This document shows, one piece after another, positions 33,851 through 42,787 of a stretch of 64,000 nt of DNA. The stretch is taken from the NCBI GenBank assembly GCA_041602035.1, contig JBFIHA010000013.1:1-64000 (forward strand), written 5' to 3'. The position numbers and the translations under genes are program-made. How positions within the stretch are numbered: the first letter of the stretch is position 1; each line of letters opens with the position of its first letter. The notes beneath the pieces are model-generated. The model was not told where the DNA came from, made no database searches, and saw only the letters and a program-made list of their open reading frames with translations. The DNA comes from JAOTVV01 sp041602035. Its GTDB lineage: Bacteria; Gemmatimonadota; Gemmatimonadetes; Gemmatimonadales; GWC2-71-9.

Positions 33851-35112
33851 CAGGCACCTCCGGCTTCGTGCGCCGGCTGGGTCCGCGCCGACTGCGCCTT
33901 GGCGGTCGGCTTGAGTCCCGCAATGCTCGGGGTCTTGGCCAGGATATCATCCAGGCTGCGGAACGGCAGCGAGAACATCGGACGGGATCCGACTGCCACC
34001 ACAGCGAAGTTGACGGCGGCCGCCCCCATCTGCAGCACCGGCAGCGAGAGCAACTCGAACACCTGACGCGCTTCGCGCTTGAACCACTCGGTCTCGCTCT
34101 TGAGCGCCAGAATCGGTCCCTTCCAGAAATCCGGCTGCGGCGCCTGGTAGCCGGTGGTAACGCCCTCCTGCCGGATGGTCTCACGCGCGAGCACGGCGAC
34201 CAGCGCCGGCGTGCCGTAGCGGCCGAACAGGAACCACGTCATCCCACGAACGCCGATCCAGCCAAACGACGCGAGCGCGAGCGTCGAGAAGAGGCCGAGC
34301 TGCACCTGTTCGCTCGTCGTCTGCGCAATCCACGGCGTAATCGCGTCGATCAGCTCGCGATAGAGGAAGATGACCTCGAAGAACATCACGAACAGCTCGA
34401 CCGCCGACATCTGGATGATCTGCGCCACGTCCTTGGCGCGTACGGCCGCGGCCAACGCGTGAATACACGCGAAGCTCCCCAACACCAGGAAGAACAGGAA
34501 GATCCACAGCAGCGGCGCCACGAGGCGCGGATCGGGCTCGAATCCCGTGATGCCCGCCAGCACCTCGGTCAGCGTCGGCTGGAGCGTATACATGAAGATC
34601 ACGGCCTCGACCGCCGACCACAGCAGCAGCGCGAGGAACGCCAGCCACGGCACCCCGGGCTTGAAGTAGTTGCGCGACGTCCAGTCGAGCATGCGGAGCG
34701 GACTCTGGAACGCCGCCTTCACGGCCGCCACGGCGATACCGAGCCCCAGGCGCAAAAGCCCCCACACCCAGCCCACCATCACCACGCCGAGCCGTACGAT
34801 TCCGGCCCAATAGAACCACGCGGTGCGTCCGGCATCCCACCACGCGATGAGCATGGCGGTGACGAACCGCCCTCGGTTGGACCGGAACGGAATCGTGTAG
34901 AGCGACGCCATCGTAATCCAGACGCCCGAAATGAGCAGCAGCATCGGCAGAAGAATCACGATGCGCTTGACCAGCATCTCGGCTGCGGTGTCACCATACC
35001 AGGTGAAGTTCATCATCGCCGCGTGCCAGTCCGGGATCCACGCGAGCGGTGCCGACAGTACCTCGGCGGCGCCACGCCACTCGGTGGGAACGAACGCTTG
35101 GACGAGCTGCAT
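33850..35112 (-). CDS. Polytopic membrane protein, unknown function
   Basis: 420 aa from the ATG at 35112 with GGAG 8 bp upstream; a GTG three codons earlier overlaps that SD. At least six hydrophobic segments are visible (IVILLPMLLLISGVWITM, WAGIVRLGVVMVGWVWGLL, WLAFLALLLWSAVEAVIFM, LLWIFLFFLVLGSFACI, and ALASFGWIGVRGMTWFL). A cytosolic or periplasmic C-terminal tail includes FKREARQVFELLSL. No family is recognised. It is translationally coupled to the VWA lipoprotein, which suggests a two-component envelope machine; the pair has no other partner genes alongside. Confidence 0.72.
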   Translation of the reverse strand: MQLVQAFVPTEWRGAAEVLSAPLAWIPDWHAAMMNFTWYGDTAAEMLVKRIVILLPMLLLISGVWITMASLYTIPFRSNRGRFVTAMLIAWWDAGRTAWFYWAGIVRLGVVMVGWVWGLLRLGLGIAVAAVKAAFQSPLRMLDWTSRNYFKPGVPWLAFLALLLWSAVEAVIFMYTLQPTLTEVLAGITGFEPDPRLVAPLLWIFLFFLVLGSFACIHALAAAVRAKDVAQIIQMSAVELFVMFFEVIFLYRELIDAITPWIAQTTSEQVQLGLFSTLALASFGWIGVRGMTWFLFGRYGTPALVAVLARETIRQEGVTTGYQAPQPDFWKGPILALKSETEWFKREARQVFELLSLPVLQMGAAAVNFAVVAVGSRPMFSLPFRSLDDILAKTPSIAGLKPTAKAQSARTQPAHEAGGA

Positions 35113-35378
35113 AGGGTCCACTCCGTTGGAGTACAGATGAGACGGCGGGACACCTCAGAGCGGTATCCACTTCACGAATGCACTCGAGCCGTTCTCGGGA
35201 TGCGCCTAGCCTGCGGTCTCAGCCCGAATGCAACGATGATCCAGGTCACACCGGCCGCCGATCGGAGCCGGCCTTTGTTCGGTTTCACACCGCGCGCGTT
35301 CGTGCCAAGTGTGCGTCGGCTAGTGGTTTGGACCCCTTCACCTCATGTGGCTTCTGGGCCAGGGAGGGCTGAGGGGAC

Positions 35379-36377
35379 TCATTCGTCGGGCGCGCGGACT
35401 CCTCCGCGTCGCCGAACCGCGCGAATCGTGGCCAAATGCTCTCCGTAGGTCCTCGAGAACACATGACGGCCGTCGCGGCGCGCGACGAAGTACAGGAAGT
35501 CCGACGGCAGCGGATACAAGGCAGCTTCGAGACTCGCGAGCGACGCCTGGCCGATCGGCGACGGCGGCAGTCCGGCCACGCGGTACGTGTTGAGCGGAGA
35601 CGCAAACGCGTAGTCACGATTGTAGAGCCGTCGCCGCTCGCCGAGCGCGTACACGACCGTCGGGTCGGCTTGCAGGCGCCGACCGTTGGCGAGGCGGTTG
35701 TGATACACCGACGAGACGTAGCCCAGATCGGCGTGATGCGGATCCTCCCCCTCGATGATCGACGCGAGGGTGACCACGTGGTGGCGCGTGTAGCCCAACG
35801 ATTCGGCGCGCGCGGTCCACACGGGACGCCAGTGCGCCTCGAACGTATCCACCATCTGGCGCACTATCTGATCGGCACTCGCCCCAACGGGGATGTAATA
35901 CGTGGTCGGGAATAAATACCCCTCCACGCTTTCGCTCTCGGCCCCCACCCGCGCTCGGATGCTCGAATCCCGTGTCGCCTGCACAAAGCTGTCGGGCGAT
36001 ACCCCCATGAGCTGCTCCACCAGCGGCGCCAGTTCGCTGATCCAGATACCGCTCCGTACCTCGAGGCGCGTCTCAGGCTCCCTACCCCGCCGAAGAATGG
36101 CGAGCACCTTCCCCATAGGCGTGCCGGGCACCAGCGGATACACACCGGCCTTGATCCCGAGGTGTTTGCGGCCCATGCGCGCGAACCGGGCGAACGATTC
36201 CGCTGATCCGACAATGCCGTGAACCGCGAGCGACTCGGCGATCGCCTCCACCGGGGCGTCCGGAATGGTCACTCGAACGGCCTCAGGCGATTCCGGGACC
36301 ACGCACGCTCCGAGCGTGACGAAGAGCATGCTGACGGGCAGGAGCCCACAGCGGCAAACCGATGCGTGGGTCGTCAT
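35379..36377 (-). CDS. mltG: Endolytic murein transglycosylase MltG (YceG-like)
   Basis: 332 aa. The N-terminal region has a lipobox-like LGAC around residue 25 rather than the usual single transmembrane anchor. The conserved YceG core follows: KAGVYPLVPGTPM (LysM-like subdomain), EGYLFPTTYYIPVG, and the catalytic segment ASIIEGED with its Glu. It continues with VYHNRLANGRRLQADPTVVYALG and SPLNTYRVAGLPPSPIGQASLASLEAALYP. MltG cleaves nascent glycan strands and acts as a terminase in peptidoglycan synthesis. The length is normal (about 330-350). The lipoprotein-like anchor is slightly unusual. Divergent from the DPP4-like peptidase. The 266 bp between this gene and the upstream end of the membrane-protein gene at 35112 hold nothing recognisable. 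Confidence 0.93.
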   Translation of the reverse strand: MTTHASVCRCGLLPVSMLFVTLGACVVPESPEAVRVTIPDAPVEAIAESLAVHGIVGSAESFARFARMGRKHLGIKAGVYPLVPGTPMGKVLAILRRGREPETRLEVRSGIWISELAPLVEQLMGVSPDSFVQATRDSSIRARVGAESESVEGYLFPTTYYIPVGASADQIVRQMVDTFEAHWRPVWTARAESLGYTRHHVVTLASIIEGEDPHHADLGYVSSVYHNRLANGRRLQADPTVVYALGERRRLYNRDYAFASPLNTYRVAGLPPSPIGQASLASLEAALYPLPSDFLYFVARRDGRHVFSRTYGEHLATIRAVRRRGGVRAPDE

Positions 36378-36525
36378 CCTGCGAGCGTAGCTGCAGGGTC
36401 ATGGCCGGGCTGTGATGCAGCTAACAGTGGGGGGGTCCCCGCAGCCGGGCGGCCGCGACCGCCCATTGGGGATCCAAGCGCGTTATCATTCGTTCCGTTT
36501 GCGAACCACTGAACGGAGTGCGGAT

Positions 36526-38784
36526 ATGATGCAGATCGGCGTGGGCGCAGTTGCAGTGATATCAGTGCTGTCGCTGGTCCCGGCGCAACAACTCACGGCA
36601 CAAGCACGGGGTCGCGAGCTCTACGACCTGATGGGAAGCACCAGGCTCGCCCCAACCACCGGCACGCCAATGGTGCGCTGGCTGCCGGACGGCCGCGGCT
36701 ACTATACGACTCGGCGGGATACCGAGCGCGGACTCCAGTTTCTCCGGGTCGATCCCGAATCGGGGCGCGAGTCCCCCCTCTTCGATCGCGCCACGGCCGA
36801 CGCCCTCCGGATGCACTACGCCCAACTGACGGGATCGCCGGTCACCGGGCTGCCCTTCACCGCTTTCGACCTCACGCAGGACGGGCGCGCCCTGACGTTT
36901 ACGAGCGAGAAACGGCATTTCCATTACACCTTCGCCACGCGACGGCTGCGGGAGCTCCTCCGCCCGGAGATCGAGCCGCAGCCGTACACGCAGGACTTGA
37001 TGCGCGGCATGGGCGGTAGCCAGCTGTGGAACGGCACCTATTCGCCGGACTACGGGCGGTTCGCCTATGTGAGAGGTTTCGACCTCTACGTGGCGAACAC
37101 GGTGACCGGCCACGAGACACGCCTCACGCATGACGGGAACCTCGATACCTTCAACGGCCGGCCCAACTGGGTCTACCCGGAGGAATTCAACCAGCGTGAC
37201 GCGTATTGGTTCTCACCGGACGGCACCAAGCTGGCCTATTACCGCTCCGACGAGAGTGGCGTGCACAAATACCCCATCGTGCACGACCTCGCCGCCGAAG
37301 CCGAGCTCGAGCTGCAGAGCTACCCCAAGGCCGGCGAGCCAAACCCCACTGTCGTACTCCGTATCGTCGACATCGCCTCGGGGGAGACGGTCGAGATCGA
37401 GACCAATAGCACACCAGACAACTACATCGTTCGACCGATCTGGCTGCCCGGCGGTCATGAGGTGCTCTTGCAGCGACTGAATCGCCACCAGAGTGTGTTG
37501 GAGCTGCTGGCTGCCGACGTGCGCACGGGCCAGGTCCGGACCGTGCTCACCGAGCGCGAGCCGGCCTTCGTCAATGTCCACGACGACTTCACGCTGCTCA
37601 AGGACGGGAACCGGTTCCTGTGGAGCTCCGAGCGTAGCGGTTGGCGCCACCTCTATCTGTACTCCCTGGACGGAACCCAGATCGCACAGCTCACCAGCGG
37701 ATCGTGGCCCGTGTCGAGCGTCACCGGCATCGACCCGGACGAGCGCTGGGTGTACTTCACCGGAAACGACACCACTGGGTTGGAAACGCACTTCTTCCGG
37801 GTTCGGCTGGACGGCTCCTTGCTGCAGCGCCTCACCAAGGAGCCGGGCACGCACCGCATCAGCATGGACCCCGCCGCGCGCTACTATGTGGATTCGTACT
37901 CGTCGTTCACGACCCCCCCCACCGCGAACTTACATCGCGCCGACGGCACGTTGGTGCGGAAACTCATGAGCAGCAACACTGCTCGGCTCGATTCGCTCAG
38001 GCTCGAGCCGCCCGAACTGGTGATCGTCACGGCCGCCGACGGCGTGACCAAGCTGCACGGCATGCTCTACAAGCCGGCGGGATACGATCCGACCGTCGCG
38101 TACCCGCTGCTGATTCCCGTCTACGGTGGGCCGCACTCCAAGGCGATCAGCAACCAGTTCTATCACGTCGGCAACGATCAGCGGCTCGCGCAGCTCGGTT
38201 TCATAGTATGGCGAGTCGACAATCGCGGGCTCCGAAACCGCGGCAAAGCGTTCGAGGCCGAAACGTATCTCAAGCTGGGTCAGGTCGATCTGGCCGATCA
38301 AATCGCGGCGTTGCGGCAGATCACCGAGCGGCCGTACGTGGATGCCACACGCGTTGGGATATTCGGCGGCTCGTACGGCGGATACATGACCGTGCTGGCA
38401 TTACTCAAGGAGCCTGACCTGTTCCACGTGGGTGTGGCGCACGCCCCCGTCACCGACTGGCGTAACTACGACACGATCTATACCGAGCGCTACATGCGCA
38501 CGCCGCAAGACAACGCCGAGGGATACGATTTGGGCTCGGCCCTGCCGCACGCGGCAAATCTCAGGGGGAAGCTCCTTCTGACCCATGGGAGCGTGGACAA
38601 CAACGTCCATCCCGGCAACACGATCCAGCTCGTCAACGCGCTGATCCAAGCTGGCAAGCGATTCGATCTCATGTTGTATCCGGACAATCGGCACGGGGTG
38701 CGGGGAACCGCCGGTCGGCACCTGAGCGAGCTGCGTATCGACTATCTGGTGGAGCACCTGCAACCGCCGACGTATCCGTGGTAG
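36526..38784 (+). CDS. S9 family dipeptidyl-peptidase IV-like serine peptidase
   Basis: 752 aa from the ATG at 36526 (GGAG 7-10 bp upstream); earlier in-frame codons lie outside the family. A signal peptide (about 1-26) leads to an N-terminal eight-bladed beta-propeller (DPPIV_N, about 60-460; EEFNQRDAYWFSPDGTKLAYYR, DDFTLLKDGNRFLWSSERSG). An alpha/beta hydrolase domain follows with nucleophile motif GGSYGG (Ser about 616), Asp about 691 in GSVDNNVHPGN and His about 723 in NRHGV. It removes N-terminal dipeptides (often X-Pro) from exported or imported peptides in the periplasm. Part of a peptide-handling stretch with pepE and an M14 carboxypeptidase. Confidence 0.94.
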   Translation: MMQIGVGAVAVISVLSLVPAQQLTAQARGRELYDLMGSTRLAPTTGTPMVRWLPDGRGYYTTRRDTERGLQFLRVDPESGRESPLFDRATADALRMHYAQLTGSPVTGLPFTAFDLTQDGRALTFTSEKRHFHYTFATRRLRELLRPEIEPQPYTQDLMRGMGGSQLWNGTYSPDYGRFAYVRGFDLYVANTVTGHETRLTHDGNLDTFNGRPNWVYPEEFNQRDAYWFSPDGTKLAYYRSDESGVHKYPIVHDLAAEAELELQSYPKAGEPNPTVVLRIVDIASGETVEIETNSTPDNYIVRPIWLPGGHEVLLQRLNRHQSVLELLAADVRTGQVRTVLTEREPAFVNVHDDFTLLKDGNRFLWSSERSGWRHLYLYSLDGTQIAQLTSGSWPVSSVTGIDPDERWVYFTGNDTTGLETHFFRVRLDGSLLQRLTKEPGTHRISMDPAARYYVDSYSSFTTPPTANLHRADGTLVRKLMSSNTARLDSLRLEPPELVIVTAADGVTKLHGMLYKPAGYDPTVAYPLLIPVYGGPHSKAISNQFYHVGNDQRLAQLGFIVWRVDNRGLRNRGKAFEAETYLKLGQVDLADQIAALRQITERPYVDATRVGIFGGSYGGYMTVLALLKEPDLFHVGVAHAPVTDWRNYDTIYTERYMRTPQDNAEGYDLGSALPHAANLRGKLLLTHGSVDNNVHPGNTIQLVNALIQAGKRFDLMLYPDNRHGVRGTAGRHLSELRIDYLVEHLQPPTYPW

Positions 38785-38835
38785 AAGAAGTGCGGCGAGG
38801 CCCGTGACGCCAGCAATGGTGCGTGGAACACCTGG

Positions 38836-39549
38836 ATGGTACCGGCGCCGATGATGCAACTACTGCTCTTGAGCAACTCGACCAACTATGGATCGGGATT
38901 CCTCGAGCATGCCGAAGAGATGTTGCGGCGGCTGTTCGGCACGCGGATTCGCGAGGTGCTGTTCGTGCCGTACGCCGCCGTGCGGTTCTCGTTCGATGCG
39001 TTCGCGGACCGCGTCGCCGACCGGTTCCGCTCACTTGGCGTCAAGGTGCGCGCCCTGCATCGTGAGCTCGACCCGGTACGGGCGGTCGAGGTTGCCGAAG
39101 CGATCGCGGTGGGCGGAGGGAACACGTTCCAACTTCTCGCGCGGCTCCAGGAGCAGTCCTTGATCGAGCCCGTCCGCCGTCGCGTGCGAGACGGAGCCCG
39201 CTATGTGGGATGGAGCGCGGGAGCGAACGTGGCCTGCCCGAGCATCAAGACCACCAACGACATGCCCATCGTAGCGCCGCAGAGCTTTGCGGCGCTGGAG
39301 CTCGTGCCGTTTCAGATCAACCCGCACTACACCGAGGCCCGACTGCCCGACCACGGTGGAGAGACGCGGCCGGAACGCCTGATGGAGTTCGTACAGGCGA
39401 ATCCAGCCGTACCGGTGGTCGCGCTGCCGGAAGGAACGGCGCTCTTGGTCGAAGACGGTGCCGTGACGCTGTTGGGTCCGACCGCAGCGACCCTGTTCTC
39501 GTCCGACGACGATCCTCGTTCGCTCGAACCCGGACCGCTTGCGTTGTAG
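38836..39549 (+). CDS. pepE: Peptidase E (alpha-aspartyl dipeptidase, S51)
   Basis: 237 aa from 38836. Start codons at 38851 and 38854 align better with E. coli PepE (MELLLLSNS), so the true protein may be 5-6 residues shorter. PepE cleaves Asp-X dipeptides in the cytosol. The family signature is complete: LLLLSNST, VGGGNTFQLL, GWSAGANVACPS with the nucleophile Ser about 127, TTNDMPIV with Asp about 142, and QINPHYTEA with His about 164. No signal peptide. It follows the DPP4-like gene by 51 bp, consistent with stepwise digestion of peptides. Confidence 0.94.
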   Translation: MVPAPMMQLLLLSNSTNYGSGFLEHAEEMLRRLFGTRIREVLFVPYAAVRFSFDAFADRVADRFRSLGVKVRALHRELDPVRAVEVAEAIAVGGGNTFQLLARLQEQSLIEPVRRRVRDGARYVGWSAGANVACPSIKTTNDMPIVAPQSFAALELVPFQINPHYTEARLPDHGGETRPERLMEFVQANPAVPVVALPEGTALLVEDGAVTLLGPTAATLFSSDDDPRSLEPGPLAL

Positions 39550-39564
39550 CGACTCGAGGCTGAC

Positions 39565-40860
39565 CTAGGGCTCGGGGACACGACGCACGATCTCCGACCG
39601 TGCGTCAGCCCCGCGTCGGACGATGATCGCGATCGGCTCGCCGCGCACGAGCCACCAACTGTGCGGGTCGATGGTCGAGGGAGTGGTCACGTGCAGGTAC
39701 AACCCGCGCACGTCGACCGTGTCCATCGCCGCCGAGTCCTCCAGATCGCCGACCTCGCCGAGCACGAGCCCGCGCTGAGCCACCGGATCGCCGTAGGTCA
39801 GTGACAGGTCCAGCGGCAACGAGCGTCCGTCCGGTAGCACGACCCGACCGCCCACGAGCAGCACGTCGCTCGCCACTCGGTGATTGACCGGAAGTTGCTC
39901 GTACACTTGCGGGTCGGCATCCGCATAGCGCTCTGAGGCGATCGCCTCGAGCGCCGAAAGGAGTAGGGCCCTGTTGAGCCACCGCAACGCTTGCTTCTGT
40001 GGATCGTCCGGCAAGGCCCCGCTCTCGATCAGCACGGTGCTGGTCCCCCACTGCTGGATCAGGTCGCCAAAGGCCCGCGGATTGAACGCGTCGTCGTACT
40101 TGGCAACGCGGCCAGGGATGACCTGCTGCAGGGCGGCGGCCAGGACGGCGGCCAGCTGCCGAGCCCGGCTGCGAACGGGACCGTAGGATCGCGCGGAATC
40201 CGCAGCGGGCGCGAGCAGCGCAATGGCCGCCTGAAGCCCATCCGATCCCACCGTGGTCCGTGCCCCCTGGTCGTGCAGGTTGAACCCGAACGATGGCTCC
40301 ACGCTGTCCCGCACCATCTTGAGGACTCGTGCCTCAGGCGTGGCCAACCGGCGCGCGTCACGGTTCACATCCACACCGGCCGCATTGTGCCGCTGAAACC
40401 GCTCAGCGCCATCCGGGTTCAGCATAGGGATCATCGTGATGGTGAGGCGCTCCTCGATGAGTGACCGTAGCGGATCCGCGGCTGCCTCGGCAAAGAACCG
40501 GATCACGTCGGCGAGCGCCATCGTGGCGGTGGATTCATCGCCGTGCATCTGTGACCATAGGAGGACCCGGACGGGGCCGGAGCCGAACGTCACCGCTCGA
40601 ATGGCGCGACCCTGCACGGAATGCCCCACCGTGGCGACGCGCACCCCTCCCCGATCGACGTACGGGGCCAGCGCGGTCCACAGGTCTGCGTGGGTGAAGC
40701 GGCGCTCCGTAATCGCCTCCACAACGAAGCGGTCGCTGGCTACACGGCCCGTGAGGTCACAGCACGGAGTCTGAGCAACGCCGGTCCGAGCGGACGCTAG
40801 GACCGCCACGAGTGCCGCTGCCACGACCACGCGCACGATCACCGTCCCAGACTTCCTCAC
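39565..40860 (-). CDS. Secreted M14 zinc carboxypeptidase
   Basis: 431 aa from a GTG at 40860 that overlaps the stop of the upstream gene (GTGA), favouring this start; a second GTG at 40842 is possible. A signal peptide (VVVAAALVAVLASA...AQ) leads to an M14 carboxypeptidase domain. It shows SQMHGDESTATMAL (zinc His and Glu), MLNPDGAERFQRHNAAGVDVNRDARR (substrate-binding Asn-Arg), NLHDQG (third zinc ligand) and STVLIESGALP with the catalytic Glu. The last about 100 residues are a beta-rich tail (LVGGRVVLPDGRSLPLDLSLTYG). It probably trims C-terminal residues from peptides in the periplasm. Convergent with pepE. Confidence 0.9.
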   Translation of the reverse strand: MRKSGTVIVRVVVAAALVAVLASARTGVAQTPCCDLTGRVASDRFVVEAITERRFTHADLWTALAPYVDRGGVRVATVGHSVQGRAIRAVTFGSGPVRVLLWSQMHGDESTATMALADVIRFFAEAAADPLRSLIEERLTITMIPMLNPDGAERFQRHNAAGVDVNRDARRLATPEARVLKMVRDSVEPSFGFNLHDQGARTTVGSDGLQAAIALLAPAADSARSYGPVRSRARQLAAVLAAALQQVIPGRVAKYDDAFNPRAFGDLIQQWGTSTVLIESGALPDDPQKQALRWLNRALLLSALEAIASERYADADPQVYEQLPVNHRVASDVLLVGGRVVLPDGRSLPLDLSLTYGDPVAQRGLVLGEVGDLEDSAAMDTVDVRGLYLHVTTPSTIDPHSWWLVRGEPIAIIVRRGADARSEIVRRVPEP

Positions 40861-41396
40861 GGGCGCAGGGCCTCCGGCACCGGATTCGACGAATCCGGGA
40901 TGTCGTTCAGGACCGCGGCAATCCGCCAGCGACCGTCCTGGCGGATGAGTTGAAAGCTGTCGACACCTTGCTGCGGTGGCCGACCCGACCCGGGGATACT
41001 CGCCTCGTACAGCACCAAGACGTGCGCCATGTCCTTGAACACCATCGTATCTGTGCGGAGGATCGTCTCGACGAACCCCGTTTGCTCCACGTCGGCGCGC
41101 TCGATGAACTGCACGAAATCGTTCACGAACCCGTCTACGCTGAACACCGTGGTTGCCGTGCGGCTCGTTCGTAGCACGATCACCGCCTCGGGCAGAAACA
41201 GCGATCGCACGGCATCCCAATCGGGCGTGGTGCCTGCCTCGAAGGTGACGAGGTCGTACAGGGCTCGGACCGCCCGTTCGGCCGTGGGAATCGTGTTTCC
41301 CCTCGTGGTCTGTTGCGCTTGCGCCGGGCCCGCGAGGCAGGTCAGGGCGAGCGCGACTCCTGCGACTCGTGCTGAAAGACATCTGGTCGAACCCAT
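40857..41396 (-). CDS. SnoaL/NTF2-like exported protein
   Basis: 179 aa from the ATG at 41396, with GGAG 8 bp upstream. A Sec signal (about 1-28, ending AQAQ) is followed by an NTF2-like alpha+beta barrel. Helices carry AVRALYDLVTFEAGTTPDWDAVRSLFLPEAVIV, and strands end DSFQLIRQDGRWRIAAVLNDI. No catalytic residues are assignable, so the function is unknown; the fold serves ligand binding or small hydrolases. Its stop overlaps the start of the M14 gene, so the two are co-translated. Divergent from the DUF442-type lipoprotein. Confidence 0.8.
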   Translation of the reverse strand: MGSTRCLSARVAGVALALTCLAGPAQAQQTTRGNTIPTAERAVRALYDLVTFEAGTTPDWDAVRSLFLPEAVIVLRTSRTATTVFSVDGFVNDFVQFIERADVEQTGFVETILRTDTMVFKDMAHVLVLYEASIPGSGRPPQQGVDSFQLIRQDGRWRIAAVLNDIPDSSNPVPEALRP

Positions 41397-41545
41397 GGTC
41401 ACCACTCCGGAGGCAGGCGAGCGATCGGAAAGATGGCCTGAAACGTCGTCACGAATCAATGTGCGGTGGGTGGTCCGTTGGGTGCGTGGATCCTTGCGAG
41501 TATCTTGTACTCCGACGCCTGGCCACCAAAGGACGGACAACCATC

Positions 41546-42082
41546 ATGACGCGACTTTCCGGCTTTCTGCTCCTCGCCGCGCTCACGGCCTGTGCCGAAC
41601 GCGCCGCCGACATGCCGATTCCCGATCCCACATCTTGTGCGGTGGAGGGCCTCCGCAACTGTGCCGTGGCAGGCGACGTCCTGTTCGCGAGTCAGCCGTC
41701 AGAGGTGGCGCTCGAGCGCCTTGCCGAGCAGGGTTACACGACCGTCGTCACCACCCGGGCGGACGACGAAATCGACTGGGATGAGCGAGCCAAGGTGGAG
41801 TCACTCGGGATGAGCTTCCTGAGCATCCCGATGCCCAACCCAGTGTCTGCCATCACCGATGAGCAGGTCGCCCGGCTCGATTCGGTATTGGCCAACGCAC
41901 GTGGTCCCGTGGTGCTGCACTGCGGCTCGGGCAACCGCGTATCCGGCCTGTGGGGCGCGTGGCTCGCCGAGCGGAAGGGCGTCGAGCCCGAGGAGGCCCT
42001 GCGCCTGGCTGAGGCGGCCGGCATGCGGAGCGTGCGGCCGGTGGTAGAGCAGCGGCTTGGCGTGGTCCCCACAGCGAAATAG
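41546..42082 (+). CDS. DUF442/protein tyrosine phosphatase-like lipoprotein
   Basis: 178 aa from the ATG at 41546. The signal has a lipobox ending at Cys 16 (AALTAC). The mature part shows a rhodanese/PTP-like core: GDVLFASQPSEVALERLAEQGYTTVVTTR (the beta-lactamase-hydrolase-like/DUF442 start) and the P-loop VLHCGSGNRVSGLW with His 125, Cys 126 and Arg 131 of the CxxxxxR motif. It could be an envelope-located phosphatase or sulfur-handling enzyme; the family has no agreed substrate. Single gene, convergent with a hypothetical protein through a strong hairpin. Confidence 0.82.
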   Translation: MTRLSGFLLLAALTACAERAADMPIPDPTSCAVEGLRNCAVAGDVLFASQPSEVALERLAEQGYTTVVTTRADDEIDWDERAKVESLGMSFLSIPMPNPVSAITDEQVARLDSVLANARGPVVLHCGSGNRVSGLWGAWLAERKGVEPEEALRLAEAAGMRSVRPVVEQRLGVVPTAK

Positions 42083-42095
42083 CCACCCGAGTGAA

Positions 42096-42130
42096 CGCGG
42101 CCCGCCACCTCATGGTCCCGGCGGGCCGCG
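42096..42130. terminator. Bidirectional terminator-like hairpin
   Basis: 11-bp perfect inverted repeat CGCGGCCCGCC (42096-42106) and GGCGGGCCGCG (42120-42130) with a 13-nt loop, between convergent genes ending at 42082 and 42135. No T-run follows on the plus strand. Confidence 0.65.
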
Positions 42131-42134
42131 AACT

Positions 42135-42713
42135 TCAAAATCTGAACGCCACGCTCAGGCCGAGGCCGCTCGGCGTCGGTTGGACGGCTACACGCGCGCG
42201 GCCGAGCGGGACCTCGCGCCATGCCTCTCGCGACGACATCGCGCCGATCATGGTACCGAGGAGGCCTCCGGCCAGACCCACGACCACCGTCCCTCCAACC
42301 ACCGACGCGACCCTTTCTCCACTGCTCTGGGGACAGACCCAGCTATCATCACATGCCGCGTAGGCGATGCCGAGAAGAAGCCCGACACCACCTCCCACGA
42401 GTGCGCCGGTCCTGGCACCCTTGTCCCAGTTCGAGCGTCGTCCGGCAATGACTTCCAGCTTGGAGACCATCGCCAGCGGCACCGCGGCGAGCGAGTCCAC
42501 AGCAGCGCGTCCGTGGTCCAACCGTCGTCGCGCGAATTCGAGGTGCAGCGTATCGGACCGAATGGCGCTGACGGTCGCCGGCGTGCGACGGAGGTCGTAG
42601 GTCGGGGCCGTTACCCGAACGCGTTGGCCCGGGTGGAGGCTTGGAACTTGCCCCAGCACCGACGCGAAGGGAAAGAGCGGCACCACGAGACAAGAGAGTA
42701 GGACGCGCCGCAT
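42135..42713 (-). CDS. Exported glycine-zipper membrane protein, unknown function
   Basis: 192 aa from the ATG at 42713, with GGAGG 5 bp upstream. A signal peptide (about 1-22) leads to a small beta domain (QRVRVTAPTYDLRRTPATVSAI, TLHLEFARR, VSKLEVIAGRRSN), then two Gly-rich hydrophobic segments (GALVGGGVGLLLGIAYAA and VVGGTVVVGLAGGLLGTMIGAM). The order of features matches the protein at 6924-7733, suggesting a family. Three cysteines in the loop (ACDDSWVC) are notable. No function can be inferred beyond a probable envelope location. Confidence 0.7.
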   Translation of the reverse strand: MRRVLLSCLVVPLFPFASVLGQVPSLHPGQRVRVTAPTYDLRRTPATVSAIRSDTLHLEFARRRLDHGRAAVDSLAAVPLAMVSKLEVIAGRRSNWDKGARTGALVGGGVGLLLGIAYAACDDSWVCPQSSGERVASVVGGTVVVGLAGGLLGTMIGAMSSREAWREVPLGRARVAVQPTPSGLGLSVAFRF

Positions 42714-42787
42714 GCGTGCCTCCGGGTGTGCGGTCGAGCACATGATCCCCTGGGCGCGTCAAGCGCGCGTCAAGCGGTGGGCCTCTG

